Shown here in pieces: positions 26,103 to 34,775 of a DNA stretch of 48,834 nucleotides. Both the position numbers and the translations under genes were made by a program. This DNA comes from CAIJMU01 sp035531315. GTDB taxonomy: Bacteria; Spirochaetota; Spirochaetia; Treponematales; Rectinemataceae. Position 1 is the stretch's first letter. Each line of letters begins with the position of its first letter. The notes beneath the pieces are model-generated. The model had not been told where the DNA came from, searched no databases, and saw only the letters and a program-made list of their open reading frames with translations. The stretch is from positions 1 through 48,834 of the forward strand of contig DATKTD010000280.1 in NCBI GenBank assembly GCA_035531315.1, read 5' to 3'.

Positions 26103-27418
26103 TTTGCGACCTCCTTCAACGAGGCCGCGAGGAGGTCGATCTGGGCCTTCGTGCACATTTCGGTGACGCAGACGAGGAGCTCGTTAGGCCGCTTCGCGTC
26201 GTATTTCGAAAGGGCAAGTCCGGGGACGACGCCCTTACGCGAGAGCTTCTCGACGATGGCGGAAGCGGGTACGGGGGTCGTCACCACGAATTCCTTGAAG
26301 AAGTCGCCACCGGCCACCTTGTAGCCCTGCAGTTTGGCGATTTCCGAAGCCGCGTAATGGGCCTTGTTCCAGCAGAGTTCCGCTATCGTGCGCATGCCGT
26401 TCTTGCCCATCAAAGCCATGTAGACGCAGGCCTGAAGCATGACGAGGCCCTGGTTCGAACAGATGTTCGAAACGGCCTTCTCGCGCCGGATATGCTGCTC
26501 GCGGGCGGTGAGGGTGAGGACGAAACCGCGTCGGCCCTCGTGGTCCTGGGCCTGGCCGACGATGCGGCCGGGCATCTTACGCATGAGCTTGGAAGTCGCG
26601 CCCATCATGCCGAGCCAAGGCCCGCCGAAATTCATCGCGTTGCCGAGGGCTTGGCCCTCGGCGGTGACGATATCGGCACCGAGTTCGCCGGGGCTCTTGA
26701 GGATGGCGCACATGATCGGATCGGCATGGACGATGAAGACGGCGCCCGCGGCGTGGGCCTTGTCGGCACCGGCCTTGAGATCGCGTATCCTTCCCTCGAA
26801 ATCGGGATAGGCAGCCACGACGCAGGAGGTCGTCGCGTCGACGCTCGCTTCGGAGGGCTCGCCCTCGTATTCCTCGAGCACGACATCGAAGGCGGCGAAG
26901 TAGGTCTTGATGACGTCCTTGTACTCGGGGTGGAGTGCCGCGGGAAGGACTACCTTGTTCCGCGATCCGCCATGGTTCCAGGCCATGAGCACCGCCTCCG
27001 CGAGGGCGGTGGCGCCGTCGTAGTGGGAGGCGTTCACCACCTCCATGCCAAGAAGCTCCGCGGCCATCGACTGGTACTCGAAGATAGCCTGGAGGGTGCC
27101 TTGGGAGACTTCCGGCTGGTAAGGCGTATATGCGGTCAGGAATTCCCCGCGGGACGAGATGGCGCCCACGGCGGCCGGGATGAAGTGGTTATAGGCACCG
27201 GCTCCGAGGAACCATGCGCAGCTCGAGGCGGCGAGGTTCTTCGAGGCCATCGCCTCGATCTCGCGGGTCACCTCGAGTTCGGAAATCCCCTCGGGAAGCC
27301 CGAGCTTGGGGAAGCGCTTCGCCTTGGGAATGTCGGCGAAGAGTTCCTCTATCGACGAGACGCCGACGGCCTCGAGCATTGCCTTGCGGTCGGCGTCGGA
27401 ATTTGCGATGAAGGGCAT
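26099..27418 (-). CDS. gcvPA: Glycine dehydrogenase (decarboxylating) subunit 1, P-protein alpha
   Basis: A 439-residue partner of GcvPB, the N-terminal half of the classic P-protein. It starts at 27418, four bases after gcvH, with its ribosome site (AAGGAG) inside the end of gcvH. Family motifs are YTPYQPEVSQGTLQAIFEYQSM, seen as YTPYQPEVSQGTLQ then AIFEYQSM, and ASHYDGATALAEA. Further in come GAFVFIVHADP-like text (GAVFIVHADPIMCAIL) and the late NICSNQGLVMLQACVYMALMG, split as NICSNQGLVM and LQACVYMALMG. It has no PLP lysine of its own, as expected. Together with GcvPB it forms the cytoplasmic alpha2beta2 P-protein. ATGA coupling to gcvPB favours equal production of the two subunits. Confidence 0.95.
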   Translation of the reverse strand: MPFIANSDADRKAMLEAVGVSSIEELFADIPKAKRFPKLGLPEGISELEVTREIEAMASKNLAASSCAWFLGAGAYNHFIPAAVGAISSRGEFLTAYTPYQPEVSQGTLQAIFEYQSMAAELLGMEVVNASHYDGATALAEAVLMAWNHGGSRNKVVLPAALHPEYKDVIKTYFAAFDVVLEEYEGEPSEASVDATTSCVVAAYPDFEGRIRDLKAGADKAHAAGAVFIVHADPIMCAILKSPGELGADIVTAEGQALGNAMNFGGPWLGMMGATSKLMRKMPGRIVGQAQDHEGRRGFVLTLTAREQHIRREKAVSNICSNQGLVMLQACVYMALMGKNGMRTIAELCWNKAHYAASEIAKLQGYKVAGGDFFKEFVVTTPVPASAIVEKLSRKGVVPGLALSKYDAKRPNELLVCVTEMCTKAQIDLLAASLKEVAK

Positions 27419-27421
27419 GAC

Positions 27422-27805
27422 TTACTCCTTGCCCGCTTCCCTCTCGTAGGTGGCGGCATCCATGAGGGCATTAAACTCCGCGGCATCGGTGGCTTCGATT
27501 TTCACGAGCCAGCCTTCGCCGTAGCAGTCCCTATTGAGAAGAGCGGGATCGCCTCCGAGGGCGGCATTGGTCGCGACGACCTTGCCGCCGATCGGCAGAT
27601 AGAGATCGCTGGCGGCCTTGACGGACTCGACGACACCGAAAGTCCCGCCCTTGGCGAAGGTCTTGCCCACCTCGGGCAGCTCGACGTAGACGATGTCGCC
27701 GAGGGCCTCCTGGGCGTGGTCGGAGAGGCCGATCACGTAGACATTGCCCTCCTTGCGGGCGAACTCGTGCGAACTCTGGTAGCGGGCGGCAGAATCGAGC
27801 TTCAT
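27422..27805 (-). CDS. gcvH: Glycine cleavage system H protein
   Basis: A 127-residue lipoyl carrier of normal length. The ATG at 27805 follows GAGGAG. The lipoylated lysine is K63 in VVESVKAASDLY, and the surrounding fold residues LGDIVYVELPEVGK are typical. It shuttles the aminomethyl group from the P-protein to GcvT. A gap of about 130 bases separates it from gcvT, the only sizeable gap in the operon. A TATGAT in that gap, 23 bases before the ATG, could be a weak internal promoter, although no -35 is seen. Confidence 0.96.
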   Translation of the reverse strand: MKLDSAARYQSSHEFARKEGNVYVIGLSDHAQEALGDIVYVELPEVGKTFAKGGTFGVVESVKAASDLYLPIGGKVVATNAALGGDPALLNRDCYGEGWLVKIEATDAAEFNALMDAATYEREAGKE

Positions 27806-27934
27806 GTAAGACTCCTCGTAACTAGTATCATATCCGCGTCCTCGGCGAGGGGCGGGGGCTTGGGCTCCGCGGGAAGGCGTTGACGCCGAAGCGCGAAGCC
27901 GCAGGTTGTTATCTCCGTGTGGCGGCGCTCCGAC

Positions 27935-29059
27935 CTAGCGCCGGTAGGCGGGCAGGTACAGCGGGCGCTTGACGACGACGGCCGACTTGGGTTTTCCGTG
28001 GGCGACGATCGCGAGCTCGGTGCCGACCTTGGAGAACTCGGGGCTCACGAAGGCGTTGGCCGCGTACTTCTTCGTCGTCGGGCAGAACATGCCGGCGACG
28101 CAGACGCCGATCTTGCGGCCGTCGGGAGACTGGACTTCGTAGCCCTCTCGGGGCACGCCGCCGCTCATCTCGAGACCCACGAGCTTGCGCGGGAGGCCGG
28201 CGGCGGCGATGGCCTCGAGGGCCTTCTTGCCGACGAAATCGGGTTTGGTGAAATCACAGGCCCACTTGAAGCCCGCCTCGAGGGCGTTGATCGTCGGGCT
28301 GATCTCGTGGCCATGGAGCGGCATGCCCGCCTCGAAACGGAGGGAGTCGCGGGCCGCGAGGCCGATGGCCTTCGTCTCGATACCATGCTTTTCGCCGGCC
28401 CTGATGAAGGCCTCCCAGAGTGCCATGGCCTTCTCGGCCGGGAAGAAGAGTTCGCCGCCATCCTCGCCGGTATAGCCTGTCCGACCGAAAAGGATCTTGG
28501 TGCCTTCTATGACGATTTCGTCGGAGGTGAAGCGGGGAAAGGCCGAAACCTTCCGGTCGGCCATGAGATCGAGGAGTTCGATGGCCTTGGGCCCCTGAAT
28601 CGCGATCATATAGGTGGGGTCGGAGACGTCCTCGATCTTGACGGAGCCCTTCCATTCCTTGGCCCGCGTGTTGAACCAGGCGACATCGGTCTCGAGGTTG
28701 GAGGCGTTGACGACGATCCACCAGCGCCCTTCTTCGGGTCGCTCGCGGGGAAGGCGATAGACGAAGAGGTCGTCGAGGACGAGGCCCTTCTCGTCGAGTA
28801 GGAGGGAATAGCGCGCATCCCAGTCCTTCATGTCGAGGACCGCGCCGCTCACGGTATGGGAGACGAAGGCGTCCGCTTCGGGACCGGAGACGATGAGCTG
28901 TCCCATGTGGTCGATGTCGAAGAGGCCGACCGATCTCCTCGTGATGTTGTGTTCTTCGACCGCGCCGCTCGGGTAGGAAATTGGCATCTCGTAGCCCGCG
29001 AAGGGCGCCATCTTGGCGCCGGCGGCAACGTGCCAGTCATGAAGACGTGTAGATTTCAG
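27935..29059 (-). CDS. gcvT: Glycine cleavage system aminomethyltransferase (T protein), likely non-ATG start
   Basis: About 374 residues, normal for the family. It moves the methylene from GcvH to tetrahydrofolate and releases ammonia. The start is uncertain. The family begins just before STRLHDWHVAAGAKMAPFAG, where no ATG, GTG or TTG exists. GGGAGG at 29066-29071 lies six bases before CTG (29059) and three before ATC (29062), so one of these is probably used. An in-frame TTG (29089) and ATG (29167) lie too far upstream, and the promoter at 29090-29119 sits downstream of that ATG. Conserved parts include YEMPISYPSGAVEEH, FDIDHMGQL, FGRTGYTGEDGGELFFPAE and RDSLRFEAGMPLHGHE. It is first gene of the gcv operon. 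Confidence 0.93.
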   Translation of the reverse strand: MKSTRLHDWHVAAGAKMAPFAGYEMPISYPSGAVEEHNITRRSVGLFDIDHMGQLIVSGPEADAFVSHTVSGAVLDMKDWDARYSLLLDEKGLVLDDLFVYRLPRERPEEGRWWIVVNASNLETDVAWFNTRAKEWKGSVKIEDVSDPTYMIAIQGPKAIELLDLMADRKVSAFPRFTSDEIVIEGTKILFGRTGYTGEDGGELFFPAEKAMALWEAFIRAGEKHGIETKAIGLAARDSLRFEAGMPLHGHEISPTINALEAGFKWACDFTKPDFVGKKALEAIAAAGLPRKLVGLEMSGGVPREGYEVQSPDGRKIGVCVAGMFCPTTKKYAANAFVSPEFSKVGTELAIVAHGKPKSAVVVKRPLYLPAYRR

Positions 29060-29089
29060 GATGGGCCTCCCTGGACAAAATGAGTGCAA

Positions 29090-29119
29090 ATTATCTAGGA
29101 CTCTATCAGAGAAGGCCAA
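29090..29119 (-). promoter_or_regulatory. Promoter of the gcv operon
   Basis: On the minus strand TTGGCC (29114-29119), an 18-base spacer and GATAAT (29090-29095) precede gcvT. The predicted leader is only about 25 bases, too short for a glycine riboswitch. Confidence 0.55.
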
Positions 29120-29232
29120 ATTCCGCAAGGAAGAGTTGAATGATGAAACTCTGGTTTCGCTGATCAAAACCGCCGCGGCCAGGATCTGCCCGCAAGACCA
29201 TCAGCTTCGGCTAGCTCGAGCCGAAAGCCCGG

Positions 29233-30276
29233 CTAGCTCGACCGCATCAAGGCTCCGAGATCCGCGGCAAAACTGTCCACGTCGGATTCTTCATTATCCC
29301 AGGAACACATCCATCGGACGATGTTCCTCGACTCGTCGAAGGGGTAGAAGAACCAGCGCTCGAGGAGGGACTCTCGGATGCCGCGGGGAATCGAGGCGAA
29401 GACGCCGTTGGCCTGCACAGGAAGGGCCGGCTCCAGTCCAAGACCGCGGACGGCCGTCTCGAGACGCCGCGCGAGCTTGTTCGACTTCGAGGCGTTTTCG
29501 CGCCAGATGCCCTCGCCGAGATAGACCTCGTACTGGGCCGAGAGAAAGCGCATCTTGCTCGCCAGCTGCAGAATGCTCTTGCGCAGATTGCCCGCCCCCC
29601 TGGAGAGGGAGGGATCGAGGAAGACGAGGGCTTCTCCGCACATGAGGCCGTTCTTGGTGCCGCCGAAGGACAGGAGATCGGCTGGCCCGGCCGCCTCGCG
29701 GAGGCCGACGCCGAGACTGACGGCGGCGTTGGACAGGCGCGCCCCGTCGACATGGAGAAGGAGGCCTCTTTCCCTGCAAAGTGCGCCGATGGCAGCCAAC
29801 TCGTCCGGTGTATAGATCGTGCCGAATTCTGTCGGCTGGGAGATCGAAACCATGCGCGGTAGGTTCGAATGCACCCAGCCCAGGTCGGCCACGCGCGCCT
29901 TGATCATTTCGGGGCTCAGCTTGGCGTCGTCGGCATGCGCCGTGAGGAGCTTGACCCCGGCGATGCGTTCGGGAGCCCCCGCCTCGTCGCCGGAGATGTG
30001 GGCGTGCTCGACGCAGACGACGCCCTCCCAGGGTCGAAGCGCCGCCGAGATCGCCATCACGTTGGCTCCCGTGCCGTTCCAGACGAGGTAGGTCTCGCTG
30101 TCGCGCCCGAAGGTATCCTTGAAGAGTCTCATGGTCCTTTCGGTCGTCTCGTCCTCGCCATAGCCGATGGCGTGGCCGCGATTGGCAGCCTCGATGGCCC
30201 GCATGATGGCCGGATGGACGCTCGCATTGTTGTCGCTGGCGAACCAGCGTTTCGCCCCTTCTTCTCTCTTGGTCAT
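29233..30276 (-). CDS. ltaE: Low-specificity L-threonine aldolase (beta-eliminating lyase family)
   Basis: A 347-residue PLP enzyme splitting L-threonine or allo-threonine to glycine and acetaldehyde. The ATG at 30276 has GGAG about ten bases upstream. Motifs are FASDNNASVHPAIMRAIEAA at the N-terminus, GYGEDETTERT, the glycine-rich VWNGTGANVMAI, the PLP aspartate stretch LLLHVDGARLSNA and the PLP lysine in LLSFGGTKNGLM. The gene starts eight bases after the aldehyde oxidoreductase stop and is the last of a six-gene run. The product acetaldehyde is a natural substrate type for the neighbouring oxidoreductase, and glycine for the adjacent gcv operon; this link is inference. A related beta-eliminating lyase activity is the alternative. 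Confidence 0.92.
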   Translation of the reverse strand: MTKREEGAKRWFASDNNASVHPAIMRAIEAANRGHAIGYGEDETTERTMRLFKDTFGRDSETYLVWNGTGANVMAISAALRPWEGVVCVEHAHISGDEAGAPERIAGVKLLTAHADDAKLSPEMIKARVADLGWVHSNLPRMVSISQPTEFGTIYTPDELAAIGALCRERGLLLHVDGARLSNAAVSLGVGLREAAGPADLLSFGGTKNGLMCGEALVFLDPSLSRGAGNLRKSILQLASKMRFLSAQYEVYLGEGIWRENASKSNKLARRLETAVRGLGLEPALPVQANGVFASIPRGIRESLLERWFFYPFDESRNIVRWMCSWDNEESDVDSFAADLGALMRSS

Positions 30277-30283
30277 AAAGATT

Positions 30284-32158
30284 TCACTCCGTATCGATGC
30301 CGAGTTTCGCGAGGGTTGCCGCGGTCGGGATGCCATTCGCGTCGTAGCCTTTTTTCCTATAATACTCGCCGAGCATGGGCTCGAGGTCCACCACGCTCCG
30401 CTTGGGATGCTTCGTCTCGGCCTCGGAAAGGAAGCGCGCGGGAAGATCGTCGTTCATCCTGCTCACCCCCATCCTCGTATTCATGTAGCGCTCCAGGACA
30501 TGGCAGCGCCGCCCGGCGAGGAGGTAGTCGCGCTGTGAGACCTTACGGCCGGTTATGGCGGCTACCTGATCGGAGACGGATGACCAATTGAGAAGAAGTT
30601 GGGCGATATCAGGGAACCAGGTCATGGCGAATTTCAAGACGGGCTTCGGGCTCAGTTTGGGGACGAGGGTCTCCAGGAGGGTTCCGAAGACGGTGAAAAG
30701 ACAGGTCTGCGTCGCGTTGAAGGCGTCGAAAAGGTCTTCCATGAAAGCGACCCAATCGGCCTTGCCCCGAATCGAGTAGGGATCGAGAAAGCCGTACAGG
30801 GCCTCGAGGCCGATGGGGTAGGCATTGAGATGGCAGCCCCCTCTGTTGGCCACCGCGTAGTTGAGACCCTGGCCCCAGCCGGCGCGGGGATCGTAGCTCG
30901 CGAGTTCGAGGCCCTTCACCTGGATGGCGAAGTCCTTGCCCCCATATTTATCCGACAGACGTCGCGAACCCTCGGCCAAATCTGCCCCCTCCCCCCTCCG
31001 AAGGGCCGTGTCCTCGATCAGGGTGGCGATGTTGTCCGTCCGTCCGAAGGCGAGCTCGCTCTTTCTGATGCCCTTTTCCGCGGCCTCCATGGCCCAGGAG
31101 AAGGTGACGCCCGCCGAAATCGTGTCCATGCCAAGGTCGTTCATGAGCTCGTTCCAGGAACCGATGAGGTCCGGGTCCCAGTTGCCGATGTTGCCGCCCC
31201 AGCTTCCCGTGGTCTCGTACTCGGGAATGTGACGTGTTTTCCCATCGGGATAGCTTCCCTTGTGGCCGCAGAGGACGGTGCAGGGCGAGCAGGTCGAATG
31301 GCGCGTATCGTAGCGCGCAGCCATCGCCTCGCCGGAGAGGGACTCGAAGCGAGGGTCGGTGCGATCGCGGAAATTCATCACGGGTAGGAAGCCAGCCTTC
31401 ATGCCTGGTCTGACGTTATAATTGGTACCATATGCCCTATAGGATCGGGAGAAGCCGTTGCGGAGGACGTGTTTTCGCATGCGGGCGCTGGCTTTGCCGA
31501 ATGCCGCGGGGTCGGCGCTCTCGACACGAAAGGCCCCGCCGTTGGCGATCACCGCCTTGAGCTTTTTCGCGCCCATCACCGCGCCGAGACCGGCCCTGCC
31601 GAGGTAGCGGTTGCCCGAGCGTATGTTGGCGTAACGCACGAGATTTTCGCCTGCAGGCCCGATGAGGAGCTCGCCCTGGCGGGGATTGTCGACGAGACGG
31701 GCCTTGGCTGCCTCCGTGCCGAGGCCCCAGATGGCCGTGCCGTCCTCGAAGGAGACGCCATCCTCGTCGATGCGCAGCACGAGCGGCGACGAGGAGGCGC
31801 CGCGGACGAGGAGGCCGTCCCAACCCGCCGTCCGGAGTGCCATGCCGAAGGGACCGCCGCAGGACGAGCTCGCCATTATGCCGGTGAGGGGCGACTTGGT
31901 GACGGCCGCGAAGCGCGCCGAGCAGGGGGCGCCCGTGGCGAGGAAGGGACCGGCGAGGAATATGAGGATGTTGTCGGCGCCCAGGGGATCGATGTCGCCC
32001 AACCTTCCTTTTAGGCGGTCGTAGTACATCTTGACGCCGAGACCCTTGCCGCCGATGTAGTAGCGGAGATCGGCCTCCATCGGGCCGAAAACGGAGCAGC
32101 TCCGCGTCGAGAGATCGACGTCGAGGTAGCGTTTCGAATCGCCGACGAGGGTCTTCAT
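30284..32158 (-). CDS. aor: Tungsten/molybdenum-type aldehyde:ferredoxin oxidoreductase
   Basis: A 624-residue AOR-family enzyme oxidising aldehydes to acids and reducing ferredoxin, in the cytoplasm of anaerobes. The N-terminal pterin domain has LRYYIGGKGLGVKMYYDRL and GASGPTG-like text reading SSSCGGPFGMALRTAGWDG. The [4Fe-4S] cysteines are C290, C293 and C297 (CSPCTVLC) and the distal C486 (TQTCLFTVF), the family pattern. The start at 32158 overlaps the polyferredoxin stop by four bases (ATGA), so the electron acceptor and enzyme are probably made together. Length and motifs fit the AOR group. The aldehyde is unknown; acetaldehyde from the threonine aldolase encoded next is a plausible one. 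Confidence 0.93.
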   Translation of the reverse strand: MKTLVGDSKRYLDVDLSTRSCSVFGPMEADLRYYIGGKGLGVKMYYDRLKGRLGDIDPLGADNILIFLAGPFLATGAPCSARFAAVTKSPLTGIMASSSCGGPFGMALRTAGWDGLLVRGASSSPLVLRIDEDGVSFEDGTAIWGLGTEAAKARLVDNPRQGELLIGPAGENLVRYANIRSGNRYLGRAGLGAVMGAKKLKAVIANGGAFRVESADPAAFGKASARMRKHVLRNGFSRSYRAYGTNYNVRPGMKAGFLPVMNFRDRTDPRFESLSGEAMAARYDTRHSTCSPCTVLCGHKGSYPDGKTRHIPEYETTGSWGGNIGNWDPDLIGSWNELMNDLGMDTISAGVTFSWAMEAAEKGIRKSELAFGRTDNIATLIEDTALRRGEGADLAEGSRRLSDKYGGKDFAIQVKGLELASYDPRAGWGQGLNYAVANRGGCHLNAYPIGLEALYGFLDPYSIRGKADWVAFMEDLFDAFNATQTCLFTVFGTLLETLVPKLSPKPVLKFAMTWFPDIAQLLLNWSSVSDQVAAITGRKVSQRDYLLAGRRCHVLERYMNTRMGVSRMNDDLPARFLSEAETKHPKRSVVDLEPMLGEYYRKKGYDANGIPTAATLAKLGIDTE

Positions 32159-32667
32159 CGGGAGCCTCCACTCGGATGGGCGTCGGGGACGTCGGCTAGG
32201 TCGGCGCTGTCGGTCGCGATGTCCTTGCCCGGGCCCGCGTGGGCCTTCGTCCCGTCAGGAGATTTCATGACGACGCACTGCACGGGGCATACCCTCACGC
32301 AGCGCTCGCAGGATACGCAGGCCAAGGCCCCTAGGAGGCGCGGCGTTTCGCCGAGCCCCCCGGGAGATCCGCCTTCCATGGCGAGGCAATCGACCGGGCA
32401 GGCTTCGACGCAGGAGGCGCAGCCGATACATGCCCCGAGATCGAACTCGGGCTTCGGCCAGGAGGAGATCCTGAGTCTGGCCACAGGCCTGCCCTCATCG
32501 TCGATCACGGCCGAGGCCGGACAGACGCGTCCACAGGCGCCGCATTCGATGCAGCGCTTCGCATCGATGGCATGTTCCGAGCCCTTCATGCCGCGAATCG
32601 CGGTCACAGGGCAGACCCTCACGCAGGCTGTACAGCCCGTGCAAGAGGCCGTGATGACGTAGGCCAT
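32155..32667 (-). CDS. Polyferredoxin with four [4Fe-4S] motifs
   Basis: A 170-residue ferredoxin with four CxxCxxCxxxCP motifs: CTGCTACVRVCP near residue 10, CIECGACGRVCP near 40, CIGCASCVEACP near 80 and CVSCERCVRVCP near 118. This equals two bacterial-type 2[4Fe-4S] domains in tandem. A hydrophilic tail of about 40 residues follows. The ATG at 32667 lies 12 bases after the GerMN gene, and its stop overlaps the start of the oxidoreductase by ATGA. It is the likely electron acceptor of that enzyme; similar proteins sit beside AOR-family genes in many anaerobes. Confidence 0.93.
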   Translation of the reverse strand: MAYVITASCTGCTACVRVCPVTAIRGMKGSEHAIDAKRCIECGACGRVCPASAVIDDEGRPVARLRISSWPKPEFDLGACIGCASCVEACPVDCLAMEGGSPGGLGETPRLLGALACVSCERCVRVCPVQCVVMKSPDGTKAHAGPGKDIATDSADLADVPDAHPSGGSR

Positions 32668-32679
32668 GGGACCTCCGTG

Positions 32680-33564
32680 CTAGAAACTGTTGCGCGACAG
32701 CGGTTTCCCGATGTAGACGCCCTCTCCTCCGAGATAGTCGTGACGCTCGCCGTCGATGAGGATCTGCACGTCATGGACGGTGGGAAAGGCGGTGGCCGTA
32801 TAGACGATTTGCTTGAGCTGGCCCGCGTAGCCCTCGATGCCGTAATGGTTGTACATGAAGGGCTCGCTCAGGTTGATGACGGCGGTCGTGCCCTGGACCC
32901 TCACCCCGAGGAGCTTCGTGCCCGAGGGAATGAGGCTCACCAGATGCTGGCCGAGTTCCTGATCATCGGGGCCGGCGATGAGGGCATCGAGGGCGTCCTT
33001 GAGAGGGGTATCGCTCGCGGCTATCATCCGCCTAACGTTTTGCCGCACGATGACTCCGTCATCGTCGATTCGCACGAAATAGAGGGTGGCTGGTCGCCCC
33101 TTCGGCAGCTGGGCCGCGTCCAGGGCCTTCTCGGCGCCCGAAACCGCCGAGGCTCCCGGGGACTGGGTCCCCGTCGCGTCCGGCGACCGGGCACCGCCCT
33201 GATCGCCTGCGGATTGCCCGCCACCATTGGTGGCGACGCCACCGGGAGCCGGGCTCGCCGGCGGCGGCTGGACGGGCGTCGTCGTTCCGCCCCTTCCCTG
33301 GTTCCCGGCCTCCGGCGTCTGTGCAGCGGGGGCGGAGGGGGCTTCGGGCGCCGGCTTTTCGGTGACCCGCTGGTTCTTGACGATTTCATTGAAATTGGTA
33401 CGATCGAGGGTCGCCTTGATCCTCCCCCAGTTGAGGACGAAAAGGAGGAAGATAGAGGAAAAGACGATGAGCCAGAGAAGACAGCCTGCCGAAGCCGAAT
33501 CGCGGCCGGCCCCACCCGTGGATCGACCGCCCCCGCGCCCGGAGGATTTTCCGCGGGCCGCCAT
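32680..33564 (-). CDS. Membrane-anchored GerMN-domain protein
   Basis: A 294-residue bitopic protein. A Gly/Ser/Arg-rich N-terminus precedes one membrane helix (GCLLWLIVFSSIFLLFVLNW, residues 27-46). A linker of about 90 residues rich in Pro, Ala and Gly follows. The C-terminal 150 residues are a GerMN domain: TLYFVRIDDDGVIVRQNVRR, then the late part VQGTTAVINLSEPFMYNH and VHDVQILIDGE. GerMN domains occur in cell-wall and sporulation-related proteins and are thought to bind partners at the envelope. There is no spore context here, so an envelope role is inferred. The ATG follows GGAGG that spans the stop codon of the TPR gene, so the two are coupled. Confidence 0.87.
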   Translation of the reverse strand: MAARGKSSGRGGGRSTGGAGRDSASAGCLLWLIVFSSIFLLFVLNWGRIKATLDRTNFNEIVKNQRVTEKPAPEAPSAPAAQTPEAGNQGRGGTTTPVQPPPASPAPGGVATNGGGQSAGDQGGARSPDATGTQSPGASAVSGAEKALDAAQLPKGRPATLYFVRIDDDGVIVRQNVRRMIAASDTPLKDALDALIAGPDDQELGQHLVSLIPSGTKLLGVRVQGTTAVINLSEPFMYNHYGIEGYAGQLKQIVYTATAFPTVHDVQILIDGERHDYLGGEGVYIGKPLSRNSF

Positions 33565-33567
33565 GGT

Positions 33568-34731
33568 CTAGTCCTCCCCCTCCGCGTTGGCGAGCCAGGA
33601 TGCGGCGGCCCTGTCTTCGGGCTCGATCTCGAGGGCGGTTCGGAAGAAACCCGCCGCCTCCGACCGCCTCCCCTGCTTGAAGGCGACGACGCCGAGGTTC
33701 GTGATGATCTTGACGTTTTCGGGCTCTTTGGCGAGGGCCTTTTCGAGGGCCCGTCTTGCCTCGTCGAGGCGATCGAGCTCGAGGAGACAGATCGCGAGCT
33801 CGTTGTAGACGTCGCCGGCGGGCATCGGCTCCTCGGCCTGATCCCCGGAAGCGGCGTCGGCGCCCAAGGCGAGGGCCTTTTCGAAGGACTGCCGCGCCTC
33901 GTCCCAACGCATTAGCCTGCGAAGAGCCCAGCCCTTGAGGAACCAGGCATTCCAGACGAGGGGGTTCTTCTCGAGGAAGAGCTCCGCCTTCGCGAGGCCC
34001 TCCCCTTCCTTGCCGAGCCTGATGAAGTCGTAGGCTTCCTTGAATAACTCGTCGAGATAGCCGCGATCCCGGAGGCTTTTGACCACGGCCAGCGCACGGT
34101 CGCGCCTTTCGCCCTCGGGGCCGATGTGCGAATAGGTTTCCAGGAGACTCGCGGCCTTCTCCCAGTTCTTGCGCCTCAGGAAGAAGAAGCCCGCATTGAG
34201 AAAGGCCTCCGGAAAGGGCGGCTCCATCGAAAGGAGTGTCTTATAGCGCTCGAAGGCCAGCTCGTTGAACTTCTCGGCCAATTCCTCCTCCTCTGCGGCG
34301 ATGAGGGATTCGGCCCGGTCCTCGTAGAGGACGGCCAGATCGAGGAGGGGCTCGGGAGCCTCCGGATAAAGACCGGCGAGGGCGAGGAATATCTCCTCGG
34401 CCACATCCCAGGCATGGCTCCGCGCCTTGAGCACCCCCGCCTCGGAAAGGACGGCGAGAAGCTCGGGCTTGACCGCGCGAACGAAGGCCCGGTAGTAGGC
34501 GGCATGCTCGTGCCCCGGATTCCAGGCGAGAACCCGGAGCATGCCGGCGACGAGGGCCTCTCCCGTGAGGCTTCGGGGATCGAAGGAGGCGCCGGCGCCA
34601 CCCGTCTCGACGGGAAGGGGAATGGCCGGGTCGGGCCTGAACTGGCCGACCTCCCGCCCAAATGCCCCGGGCAGCCCGATATAGACGATATTCTCGAGGG
34701 CCTCGGCCGCCCGCGGATCGACACCATTCAT
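33568..34731 (-). CDS. TPR-repeat protein
   Basis: A 387-residue cytoplasmic protein without signal peptide. The ATG at 34731 has GGAGG five to six bases upstream; the longer open frame would overlap the PilZ gene. The first 110 residues are not repeats (ALENIVYIGLPGAFGREVGQ). From about 115 onward there are TPR-like helix pairs such as AWDVAEEIFLALAGLYPEAP, NAWFLKGWALRRLMRWDEAR, DVYNELAICLLELDRLDEAR and VKIITNLGVVAFKQGRRSEA. It probably scaffolds protein contacts. It sits between the PilZ gene and the GerMN gene with short gaps of 44 and 3 bases, suggesting a shared envelope- or c-di-GMP-linked job. Confidence 0.85.
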   Translation of the reverse strand: MNGVDPRAAEALENIVYIGLPGAFGREVGQFRPDPAIPLPVETGGAGASFDPRSLTGEALVAGMLRVLAWNPGHEHAAYYRAFVRAVKPELLAVLSEAGVLKARSHAWDVAEEIFLALAGLYPEAPEPLLDLAVLYEDRAESLIAAEEEELAEKFNELAFERYKTLLSMEPPFPEAFLNAGFFFLRRKNWEKAASLLETYSHIGPEGERRDRALAVVKSLRDRGYLDELFKEAYDFIRLGKEGEGLAKAELFLEKNPLVWNAWFLKGWALRRLMRWDEARQSFEKALALGADAASGDQAEEPMPAGDVYNELAICLLELDRLDEARRALEKALAKEPENVKIITNLGVVAFKQGRRSEAAGFFRTALEIEPEDRAAASWLANAEGED

Positions 34732-34775
34732 GAAAACCTCCGGAATGCTGTAAGAAGGACTCGCGGCCCGCGCGG

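Noticed and set aside
26450..26475. T-loop-like GGTTCGAAC sequence suggesting a tRNA
   Set aside because: It lies within the gcvPA coding frame, and no acceptor or anticodon stem is present around it.
26357..27883. Plus-strand open frame of 508 codons
   Set aside because: It is antisense to gcvPA and gcvH, without start signals or recognisable motifs.
29040..29100. Glycine riboswitch before gcvT
   Set aside because: The predicted leader is about 25 bases and shows no riboswitch core, so there is no space for one.
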